From contig DATAWX010000214.1 of the NCBI GenBank assembly GCA_036266995.1, forward strand, positions 1 through 10,459: a DNA stretch of 10,459 bases, in the 5' to 3' direction. This document shows, in pieces, positions 1 to 5,790 of the stretch (positions are counted from its first letter, which is position 1; the number at the start of each line of letters is the position of its first letter). A program made the translations under genes and the position numbers. This DNA is from GCA-003244245 sp036266995. Its GTDB lineage: Bacteria > Actinomycetota > Actinomycetes > Mycobacteriales > Pseudonocardiaceae. The notes under the pieces were generated by a model that saw only the letters and a list, made by a program, of their open reading frames with translations, did not search any database and was not told where the DNA came from.

Positions 1-97
1 CTGGTCGGTCGGGTAGGTGGTACTCCTCGGCTATCAGGAGCCCGTTCTCACGCCCGGCGCGACACGCCACCGTGATCAAATCGCTACCCACCGTCAC
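1..97 (-). CDS. Possible start of an unrecognised gene, cut by the left edge
   Basis: Read on the minus strand from a GTG at 97-95, the frame is open to the window edge for about 32 codons. It begins VTVGSDLITVACRAGRENG and continues with LLIAEEYHLPDRP. About three quarters of third positions are G or C, which fits coding DNA from this organism. An in-frame stop lies just upstream, so the start must be this GTG or one of the nearby upstream TTG codons. No clear ribosome binding site is visible. The same stretch is also open on the plus strand, so the strand choice is an inference. I do not recognise a family. It would be divergent from the MerR-type gene to its right. Confidence 0.3.
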   Translation of the reverse strand, partial: MTVGSDLITVACRAGRENGLLIAEEYHLPDRP

Positions 98-176
98 CTC
101 AGGCCAACCCAACCAACATCATTTACCAACAGGCTCTAAGAGGAGAGCCCACCCCGCTAAGGGGCCCTGGGAGCCG

Positions 177-557
177 TTGGTTCATCGCGGCTGCCAGGGC
201 CCGCTTAGTTGTGACACGACCCAGGGCGGCACCACGGACAAGCTCGACGATATCGACTACCCGGCCTACACGATGGGTACCGCCGCGGAGCTGCTCGGTG
301 TGCAACCCGCGTTTTTGCGCAGCCTGGATGCCGCGGGGCTGCTGAGTCCGGGGCGCTCTGCGGGCGGGCAACGCCGCTACAGCCGGGCCGATCTCACGCT
401 GGCTACCCGGGTCCGGGCCCTGCTCGATCAGAACATGCCATTGGCCGCGGCCACCCGCATCGTCAGCCTTGAACACCAACTCGCCGCCGCCCACCGGCGC
501 ATCACCCACCTCGAACAGACCACCGGCCAGTCCAGCGCGGACCCGAGCGACCACTGA
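177..557 (+). CDS. MerR-family transcriptional regulator (short actinobacterial type)
   Basis: This is a probable DNA-binding regulator. The MerR winged HTH begins at YTMGTAAELLGVQPAFLRSL (codons 267-326) and continues through AAGLLSPGRSAGGQRRYSRADL, with the typical R-x-x-G-x-R-R-Y-S wing motif. The tail, DQNMPLAAATRIVSLEHQLAAA, is a short coiled-coil helix of the kind seen in small actinobacterial MerR proteins of about 100-130 residues. There is no long effector-binding domain, and I see no metal-binding cysteine set. The start is uncertain. Family-like sequence (DKLDDIDYPAY) extends upstream of the ATG at 273, yet the only earlier in-frame starts are TTG at 177 and GTG at 72. TTG 177 is used here because GGGAG precedes it and it keeps the conserved segment. 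Homologues often begin a few residues before LDDxDYPAY, so the native start codon may have been lost. Function is inferred from family only. Confidence 0.65.
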   Translation: MVHRGCQGPLSCDTTQGGTTDKLDDIDYPAYTMGTAAELLGVQPAFLRSLDAAGLLSPGRSAGGQRRYSRADLTLATRVRALLDQNMPLAAATRIVSLEHQLAAAHRRITHLEQTTGQSSADPSDH

Positions 558-739
558 ACCGACGATCCCCCTGACACTTCAGCGCTGCCGGCGAGCCGGT
601 GTCCTCCCGCCGCGCCTGTGTCCGGGCGAAGTCGATCAGTCGTGGTCGGTTCTTGACGGGCCGAGCAGGGCTGTGGAGCACGAGCCCGTGGACCGGCTCC
701 ACGGTGTCGGGAGCCCGGGAATGGTAGTGGCTCGCGGTC

Positions 740-768
740 TTGACAGCGCTGGTGGTGGATGTTACAAA
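740..768 (+). promoter_or_regulatory. Strong sigma-70 (HrdB-type) promoter
   Basis: A perfect -35 hexamer TTGACA (740-745) is followed by a 17-nt spacer and a -10 hexamer TACAAA (763-768). Transcription would start near 775. The 180 bases upstream of it hold no convincing gene, only a 7-bp hairpin at 686-704 (CCGTGGA, 5-nt loop, TCCACGG). The promoter reads into the short transcript that ends at the terminator at 935-970. Confidence 0.65.
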
Positions 769-867
769 GTACGCCGACAACAACGGTGGACAGGTTAGGA
801 AGCGCTCGCACGAGGCAGCGCAAGGGTAGGTGCACAAGAACACGCAGGAGGTCGAGGAACGGTCACG

Positions 868-930
868 ATGGAGGTGGTCGCCGCGAAGAGTAGGCGTACA
901 TCGGAATCAAGACAGGTTCATTCCCTCTAG
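868..930 (+). CDS. Possible 20-residue peptide (MEVVAAKSRR...)
   Basis: The frame begins with ATG at 868 and ends with TAG at 928-930, encoding MEVVAAKSRRTSESRQVHSL. GAGGAA (854-859) sits 8 nt upstream at good spacing, and AGGAGG at 846-851 lies a little further up. The peptide is basic and polar in its second half. It ends just before the terminator stem, which is the layout expected of a one-gene transcript. A longer frame in another phase (from 830) runs through the terminator and is less believable. I recognise no family. It could be a real micro-protein or a chance frame inside a non-coding RNA. Confidence 0.35.
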   Translation: MEVVAAKSRRTSESRQVHSL

Positions 931-934
931 AAAG

Positions 935-970
935 GGGGTCCGGCCGAAATCGGTCGGACCCCATTTTCTT
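935..970 (+). terminator. Rho-independent terminator
   Basis: GGGGTCCGGCCG (935-946) pairs with CGGTCGGACCCC (951-962) to form a 12-bp stem with one G-U pair and the tetraloop AAAT. It is followed by ATTTTCTTTG. This is an unusually clean plus-strand terminator for high-GC DNA. Confidence 0.85.
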
Positions 971-1104
971 TGTGCACTCCTCGACGCCTCGATAGTGCGC
1001 AGAGCGGTGCTGCCCGCATGACTTAACCAGCCTAAAGCGACGGCTTCTCGTACAGTCCACAGGCAGGGTTCCCGGATGGGAACCGAGCTTCTGGAGGGGG
1101 TCGA

Positions 1105-1545
1105 ACCAAAAACCACCTACTGGAAGCCAACCTGCGGTTGGTGGTGTCGCTGGTCAAACGCTATACCGGCCGCGGCATGCCATTCCTGGACCTGATCCAG
1201 GAGGGCAACCTAGGATTGATCCGCGCGGTCGAGAAGTTCGACTACACCAAGGGATTTAAGTTCTCCTCCTACGCCACCTGGTGATCCGCCAAGCCATCAC
1301 CCGAGCGATGGCCGACCAAGCCCCGCACCATTCGGATCCCGGTACACATGACCGAGGTCATCAACAAACTGGGCCGCATCCACCGCGAACTGCTTCAGGA
1401 CCTGGGTCGCGAGCCCACTCCCGAGGAGTTGGCCACTCAGATGGACGTCACCCCGGACAAAGTGCTCGAGCTCCAGCACTACGCCCGGGTACCCATCACG
1501 CTAGACCAGACCCTCGGCGACGACGGCGCTGCCACTATGCCGACG
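1105..1545 (+). pseudogene. Primary-like sigma factor relic (HrdB/SigA/SigB type), regions 2 to 3 only
   Basis: The first frame reads NHLLEANLRLVVSLVKRYTG, then FLDLIQEGNLGLIRAVEKFD and FKFSSYATW, which is sigma region 2 of the group 1/2 type with the DLIQEGN and YATWW core and -10 recognition motifs. At about 1281-1284 one G is missing (TGG TG[G] ATC), giving an immediate stop. The next piece, IRQAITRAMADQA, is in another frame. An extra C in the run 1321-1324 restores the original frame. It then continues as IRIPVHMTEVINKLGRIHRE and PTPEELATQMDVTPDKVLEL (region 3), followed by ITLDQTLGDDG. Recognisable homology stops near 1540. The N-terminal region 1, the acidic linker after GDDG and all of region 4 (-35 recognition) are absent. 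The two indels cancel, but the truncations at both ends mean it cannot make a normal sigma factor. No start codon is visible in the first frame. Confidence 0.85.
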
Positions 1546-2011
1546 AAGCTAGCCGAACTGTCGGCATCGTCAATGACGCGCGTTCATCGTCATCTTCAGC
1601 GGCGGTCAACAGACTACGGCCGTGTTGACCTGCTGAAGCATCCCGCAGGATCCACGGAAGTCCGCCGCCGCACGCGGTGATTGTCACGCAGTTCGTCACG
1701 CACCAGCGCCCACGATGATTACCATCCCCGGGGGCATGACGACGCGGAATTGGTCAGCGATCTCCGCGCCAGCCGTGTCCGCGGCGGCGAGCAACGGCCA
1801 GTCAGAGATACGCCAGCAGATCGCCCAGCGGTACTCGTTAGACCATCCCGGTCGGCGAGACGGCATGCTGCATCCGCACATGGCATGACCGATATCGGGG
1901 GTGCGCAGGTCCCCCGGCGGTGCTCCGCTCTGGTGCACGACCAGCAGGGACCACCGACCACGCAGGTCCAGCGCATGCTGCGGGACTGACCCCCACCACG
2001 GGGCGTGCGCC
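1546..2011. other. Gene-poor stretch with one coding-like scrap
   Basis: Nothing here is recognisable as a full gene. The best scrap is a 57-codon plus-strand frame from ATG 1715 to TGA 1886-1888. It begins MITIPGGMTTRNWSAISAPA and continues with VSAAASNGQSEIRQQIAQRY. Its third positions are GC-rich, but it has no ribosome binding site and no family I know. Overlapping frames on both strands look like low-complexity shadows. Lying between a sigma-factor relic and an IS fragment, this is probably decayed intergenic or former coding DNA. Confidence 0.4.
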
Positions 2012-2034
2012 TGACCTGTGGTGTGCCAAAACTC
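2012..2034 (+). repeat. Left terminal inverted repeat of the IS-derived element
   Basis: This is a 23-bp sequence whose reverse complement recurs at 2219-2241 with two mismatches. The conserved central block is CCAAAACTC on this side and GAGTTTTGG on the other. Confidence 0.65.
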
Positions 2035-2073
2035 GCCACAGGAGTGATGAGCTGAGGTTCCGTTGACCCCACG

Positions 2074-2090
2074 TGATCATGGAATGATCA
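2074..2090. promoter_or_regulatory. Perfect hairpin just before the transposase start
   Basis: TGATCAT (2074-2080), a GGA loop and ATGATCA (2084-2090) form a perfect 7-bp stem that ends six bases before the GTG of the truncated transposase. In many insertion sequences a hairpin here hides the start from read-through transcripts; that role is inference. It could also be an operator. Confidence 0.4.
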
Positions 2091-2096
2091 GCTGCC

Positions 2097-2258
2097 GTGT
2101 TGTTCCGGCTGCTGTATCTGGCCACGATCACGCTGTTCGGCTGGCTCGGGCTACTCACTCGCAGCGTCGCGGCCAAGAACGTCGAGATCCTAGGAACACC
2201 TGGTCAAAGCCTCAAACCGAGTTTTGGCACGCCGCAGGTCAAGAGAGTTGAGGGCTGA
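2097..2258 (+). pseudogene. Truncated integrase-type (rve) transposase, N-terminal fragment
   Basis: The frame starts at GTG 2097 and reads VLFRLLYLATITLFGWLGLL, then TRSVAAKNVEIL. This is the characteristic N-terminus of a family of actinobacterial integrase-core transposases, in which the sequence normally continues VLRHEVAVLRRQ. Here homology stops after residue 32 (base 2192), and a short unrelated tail of 21 residues leads to TGA at 2256-2258. The HTH and the DDE catalytic core are missing, so it cannot transpose on its own. It could still be mobilised in trans if a full-length copy with matching ends exists elsewhere. Confidence 0.65.
2219..2241 (-). repeat. Right terminal inverted repeat of the IS-derived element
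   Basis: This is the inverted partner of 2012-2034, with 21 of 23 positions matching. It lies inside the out-of-place tail of the truncated transposase frame, which is what an internal deletion joining the start of the gene to the far IS end would leave. Confidence 0.65.
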
Positions 2259-2290
2259 AGATCGCTTCGTGCTAACGAGCTGACGGATGA

Positions 2291-2340
2291 AAATTTGACT
2301 ATAGGGTTAGATCACCCAATCGAGGATAAAGATTACCCAA
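2291..2340 (+). promoter_or_regulatory. AT-rich promoter/operator region of the amine oxidase gene
   Basis: This is the most AT-rich stretch nearby. TTGACT at 2295-2300 is a possible -35 box; a convincing -10 at normal spacing is not obvious. GATCACCCAA (2310-2319) and GATTACCCAA (2331-2340) form a direct repeat with a 21-bp period, two helical turns. GGGT at 2304-2307 forms an inverted pair with the first ACCC. Such half-site spacing fits a dimeric regulator. This is inference from pattern alone. Confidence 0.4.
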
Positions 2341-2467
2341 CTGGGGGTCGATGTCACCGCCTCACCTGGCCATTCTAAAGCAAGGGCACCGGGGCCGTCG
2401 CAATGGGGGTCGCTCCGGAGAAACGAGTCGCACTCGAATCGACATCCGCATCGTATGGGGGCCTGAG

Positions 2468-4246
2468 ATGGTGACCATGGATTCCTCGTTTATGCCTTCG
2501 ATGGGTCGGCGTGGCTTTCTGGGTCTTGCGGCGGTATTGACCGCCACTGCCACGACCTCCTGCAGCTCGGCGCGCAACGCCCCATCGGCTCCTGCTGTCA
2601 ATGACACGAGCCGGGACCTCGCTCGCGCACTGCTACTGGTTGGCGATCGCCAGGATGACCTCAAACTCCAATACTTGCAGATTCTGATCGACCACGGGTT
2701 GCCGAAAACCACCAGCCCGAAGAGGGTCCTTATCGTAGGCGCTGGTATCGCCGGGTTGGTCTCGGCGAAGCTCTTACGCGATGCCGGGCACACTGTCACG
2801 ATCCTGGAGGCCAACGCCAACCGGACCGGTGGGCGGATCAAGACGTTCCGGGGAGTGTTTTCGGATAAAGCCTTGCACGCTGAAGCGGGAGCGATGCGCC
2901 TGCCCGACTTCCATCCCATGGTGCTCGCGCTGACAGACAAGCTCGGAATCCGCCGTCGACCGTTCTACAACGCTGATGTCGCTCCCGGGGCCGAACCGAC
3001 CGGTCAAGTGCCGCCGGTGGTCTATCGCTCCTTCACCGGCCAGACCTGGACCAATGGCCCCCCGGTGAGCTTCCAGGCGCCCGCGTCCACCGGACGCAGC
3101 CTCATCCAGGTCAACGGACTGAAGGTGACCCGGGCCCAGTACGCGGCCGACCCGGCGGCGGTGAACCGCTTGTTCTCCTCATCGCTGACCACCACGACAG
3201 GCGCCGCGGTGGACCACGCGCTGGGCCCGGTCACGGTCACGCCTACCGGCGCGATCGATGATCAGATCGAAGCATGGGCCAAGCTGATCAGCACCTACGA
3301 CGACTACTCCACGCACCGCTACCTGGTGGAGTCGGCCGGGTGGAGCCTCCCCGACATCGAGGCGGCCGGCACGTTGGACAACATGACGTCCCGGTTGCAC
3401 TATTCGCTGTTCCCGACCCTCATGGACCACGCGATCATCACCCCCACCTCTCGTTACTGGGAACTCGAAGGCGGCACGGCCACCCTGACCGATGCGCTCA
3501 CCACCTCGCTAGCCGACACTCTGAAGTCGAACCGGCGGATGACCAAACTGACCCAGACCTCGAGCGGCGTGCGAATCGAGACCACCGCAGAGTCCGGCAC
3601 CGAGGACGGGGACCGCGGCGGCCCTGAAGCACCGGTAGAAACGTTTGAGGGTGACTACGCCATCATCACCATTCCGCTGACCGCCCAACGTTTCTGCGAG
3701 TTCGTGCCCGCACTGTCCTACCCGAAACGGCGGGCGATCACCGCTATGCATTACGACGCAGCCACCAAGGTACTCTTGGAGTTCAAGAACCGGTTCTGGG
3801 AGCAAGGAGACCAGGGATTCACTGGCGGCGGCTGTACCACAGACAGCCCCAACCGCTTCACCTATTTTCCCTCTCATGTCCCCGAGTCGCGCGGCGGGGT
3901 GGTACTGGCCTCTTACACATGGTCCGACGACGCCCAGCGCTGGGACTCGCTCACCGACGATGAGCGTTACGCCTTCGCCTTGGACAACATGGCCAGAATG
4001 TTCGGTCCGCAGGTCTATCAGGAGTTCACCGGAGTTGGCGCAACTCAGTCCTGGATCCGCGCCCGCTACGCCTTAGGCGAGGCCGCCATCTTCACCCCGG
4101 GCCAGCTGCATGAGTACCACCTACCGACCCGTGGCATCGAGGGAAGAGTGCATTTCGCCGGTGAGCACACCAGCTTGAAACCAGCATGGATTGAAGGCTC
4201 GCTGGAAAGCGCGGTACGCACCGCCGTGGAAGTCAACCAACGCTGA
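2468..4246 (+). CDS. Flavin amine oxidase, L-amino-acid oxidase-like, exported (Tat/lipoprotein leader)
   Basis: This is an FAD-dependent oxidase expected to convert an amino acid or amine to the imino product with release of H2O2. With the start at ATG 2468 the protein has 592 residues. MGRRGFLGLAAVL (12-24) is a twin-arginine-like leader, and TATTSC ends at Cys32, a plausible lipobox, so the enzyme may be a Tat-exported lipoprotein outside the membrane. The dinucleotide fold is VLIVGAGIAGLVSAKLLRDA (87-106), with Glu114 for the ribose and GGRI (121-124). GAMRLP (141-146) matches the carboxylate-binding arginine segment of snake-venom and bacterial L-amino-acid oxidases. The C-terminal FAD motif is GRVHFAGEHTSLKPAWIEGS. 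The frame opens at 2351, but those 39 codons do not look coding, and GGGG lies 6 bases before ATG 2468; ATG 2477 and 2501 are alternatives. The gene stands alone. Substrate is not predictable by eye, and a monoamine or glutamate oxidase remains possible. Confidence 0.88.
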   Translation: MVTMDSSFMPSMGRRGFLGLAAVLTATATTSCSSARNAPSAPAVNDTSRDLARALLLVGDRQDDLKLQYLQILIDHGLPKTTSPKRVLIVGAGIAGLVSAKLLRDAGHTVTILEANANRTGGRIKTFRGVFSDKALHAEAGAMRLPDFHPMVLALTDKLGIRRRPFYNADVAPGAEPTGQVPPVVYRSFTGQTWTNGPPVSFQAPASTGRSLIQVNGLKVTRAQYAADPAAVNRLFSSSLTTTTGAAVDHALGPVTVTPTGAIDDQIEAWAKLISTYDDYSTHRYLVESAGWSLPDIEAAGTLDNMTSRLHYSLFPTLMDHAIITPTSRYWELEGGTATLTDALTTSLADTLKSNRRMTKLTQTSSGVRIETTAESGTEDGDRGGPEAPVETFEGDYAIITIPLTAQRFCEFVPALSYPKRRAITAMHYDAATKVLLEFKNRFWEQGDQGFTGGGCTTDSPNRFTYFPSHVPESRGGVVLASYTWSDDAQRWDSLTDDERYAFALDNMARMFGPQVYQEFTGVGATQSWIRARYALGEAAIFTPGQLHEYHLPTRGIEGRVHFAGEHTSLKPAWIEGSLESAVRTAVEVNQR

Positions 4247-4275
4247 GCACCCGGGAAGGGGCCCGGCCAGCTGGC

Positions 4276-4491
4276 TTAATCACCCAACAGCAGCAGACGA
4301 AGGCGGCAAGGTATAGGGCTCCGTCTCGTAAGCGGCTGAGTCGAGGAAGGTGAACACAAAACGACTCCGTCGATGAGTATGACGTCGGTGTCGGGCAACG
4401 AGGTCTGACCATCGCCCGTGATGACGGTGCCGGATCGGATGACGGTGCTTCGCCCGAGCACGGGAAGCCCGTCGATCGGGATCGGCCGCAC
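4276..4491 (-). pseudogene. Amidohydrolase-like N-terminal fragment
   Basis: A minus-strand frame from GTG 4491-4489 reads VRPIPIDGLPVLGRSTVIRS, then GTVITGDGQTSLPDTDVILI and DGVV. The segment VIRSGTVITGDG...LPDTDVxIxDG resembles the small N-terminal beta sandwich of metal-dependent amidohydrolases. After about 44 residues the similarity is lost, and the rest of the frame (to 4276) is not family-like. No HxH metal site or catalytic barrel follows, so this is at most a stub. The family call rests on a short motif and could be wrong. Together with the next 100 bases it fills the gap between the amine oxidase and the STAND gene. Confidence 0.3.
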
Positions 4492-4606
4492 GCCGATCCG
4501 GCTCGCCTTGGCAGGCTTCGCCCGAGCGCGCCACCGTCACCACCGTGGTCAAGGCCACCGACCGGCACGGCTGATCGCCTGCCGCCCGTCGGTGCTGGTG
4601 GGTGGC

Positions 4607-5719
4607 ATGCTGTGCGGCGTGGGGCAGCCGCGAGGGATCTTCTTAAGTCATACGTCGGAGCTGCGTCGACTGCCCAGCGGCGGGTCCTTTGTGGATGCGG
4701 CCGAGCGGGCGGTGTCGCGGGCCGGTGACGCGATCACGGACATGGCCTACTTCGCCGCCAGAGACGCCCAGCCTAGCGAGGTGTGCCGCACGGCAGTACG
4801 GGCCGCGGATGTGTTCCTCGCCGTCGTCGGTTTCCGGTATGGCGCGCCGGTACGCGACCGCCCCGAGCTGTCCTACACCGAGCTGGAGTTCCAGACCGCT
4901 GGTGAGGCCGGCCTGCCACGGCTGGTATTCCTGCTCGATGACGCGACCGAAGGCCCGAGGCTCTCCTGGTTGATCCCGACCATGGCCGGCGGCAGGAGTC
5001 GTTCCGGGCCCGGCTGGTTGACTCCGGATTGACCGTGGTGAAGGTCAGCAGCCCCGGGGGCGCTGCACACGGCGGTGTATCAGGCGCTGGTCGAGCTGCC
5101 GGGAGCCGAGTCGGGGCGAGCGCCGGTCGGCCCGGTCTGGGACGTGCCCGCCCGCAGCGCCCAGTTCACCGGCCGCGCCACGTTGCTCGCGCAGCTACGA
5201 CGTTCGCTCCTGGCCGGTGGCACGACGGTGGCGCACGCCTTGCACGGCATGGGCGGGATCGGCAAGACCGCGCTGGCCATCGAGTACGCCCACCGCCACG
5301 GCGACGACTACGACGTGGTGTGGTGGGTGCCCGCAGAGCAACCCTCCCTCATCCCGCAACGCCTGGCTGATCTGGCCCGTGCGCTCGATCTCGCCAACGA
5401 CAAAGATGCCACCACGTCTGCGGTGTCGCGGCTGCTCGGTGCCTTGCGGGATCGGGACCGGTGGTTACTGATCTATGACAACGCCGAGAACCCGCAGCTG
5501 CTGGCCCCATTTCTGCCCGGCGGTGGGGGGCAGGTCCTCATCACCTCCCGCAACCCGCGCTGGCACGAGGTGGCCACTGCGGTGCCCGTTGATCTGTTCG
5601 ACTCCCACGAGTCTGTCACTCTGCTTGTCTACCGCGTACCTCGGCTGTCAGCTCCCGACGCCACCCAGATCGCCGAAGCGGTGGACAACTTGCTGGCCAT
5701 CCAGCGTGCCCTGCCATGA
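4607..5719 (+). pseudogene. STAND NTPase with DUF4062-type domain and NB-ARC, frameshifted and truncated
   Basis: The N-terminal domain starts QPRGIFLSHTSELRRLPSGG and includes DMAYFAARDAQPSEVCRTAV, FRYGAPVRDRPELSYTELEF and LPRLVFLLDD. It is a TIR-like DUF4062 domain of the kind fused to NB-ARC/TPR proteins in actinomycetes. A first shift near 4955-4966 moves the frame so that LVDPDHGRRQESFRARLVDS and GLTVVKVSSPG follow. An extra G in the run 5056-5060 shifts it back to ALHTAVYQALVELPGAESG. The NB-ARC part then shows Walker A GMGGIGKTALAIEYA, a Walker B-like WLLIYDNAENPQ and GQVLITSRNPRW. It stops after PRLSAPDATQIAEAVDNL at TGA 5717-5719, where family members continue with DNLPLAIxQAA, a winged-helix region and repeats. 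With two indels and no sensor domain it cannot act as a normal signal-responsive NTPase. Start taken at ATG 4607 (GTG 4619 is the alternative). Relatives are proposed defence or signalling proteins; that role is inference. Confidence 0.8.
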
Positions 5720-5763
5720 CTGACGAGCCCCATCAGCGTCTACCCGAGCTGCTATAGATCCTC

Positions 5764-5779
5764 GTCCATGCGCATGGAC
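5764..5779. repeat. Perfect 16-bp palindrome between convergent genes
   Basis: GTCCATGC followed directly by its reverse complement GCATGGAC, 11 bases beyond the stop codon of the minus-strand membrane-protein gene. As RNA it would form a 6-bp stem with a GCGC loop, but no T run follows on either strand, so it is a poor terminator. It may be a protein-binding site. Confidence 0.45.
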
Positions 5780-5790
5780 TGGTCCCAGGC

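Larger units (their letters stand above)
775..970 (+). ncRNA. Candidate small RNA or short mRNA of about 195 nt
   Basis: The unit is defined by a consensus promoter on the left and a perfect intrinsic terminator on the right, with no large reading frame between them. A 5-bp hairpin with a 10-nt loop (GCGCT 802-806 with AGCGC 817-821) lies near the predicted 5' end. A 20-codon reading frame with a ribosome binding site lies at 868-930 and ends four bases before the terminator stem. The unit could therefore be a small regulatory RNA, the mRNA of a very small protein, or a leader whose terminator once attenuated the sigma-factor relic downstream. I see no runs of six or more C's as in the actinobacterial 6C RNA, and I cannot place it in a named RNA family by eye. 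Confidence 0.5.
2012..2241 (+). mobile_element. MITE-like, internally deleted insertion sequence (230 bp)
   Basis: Two 23-bp terminal inverted repeats bound the element. The left one (2012-2034) starts TGACCTGTGG and ends CCAAAACTC; the right one (2219-2241) starts GAGTTTTGGC and ends CAGGTCA. They match at 21 of 23 positions, and the outer ends are TG...CA as in many DDE insertion sequences. Inside is only the first part of an integrase-type transposase, so the body of the IS has been deleted. The bases directly outside the two ends do not match, so no target-site duplication is visible; it may have decayed or the ends may differ from my call. It lies just upstream of the promoter region of the amine oxidase gene. 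Confidence 0.6.

Noticed and set aside
830..1021. A 63-codon frame across the orphan transcript
   Set aside because: It reads straight through the perfect terminator stem at 935-962 and has no ribosome binding site at its ATG.
2351..2467. Extending the amine oxidase to the upstream start at 2351
   Set aside because: The 39 extra residues are polar and basic with no family match and would bury the Tat-type leader inside the protein.
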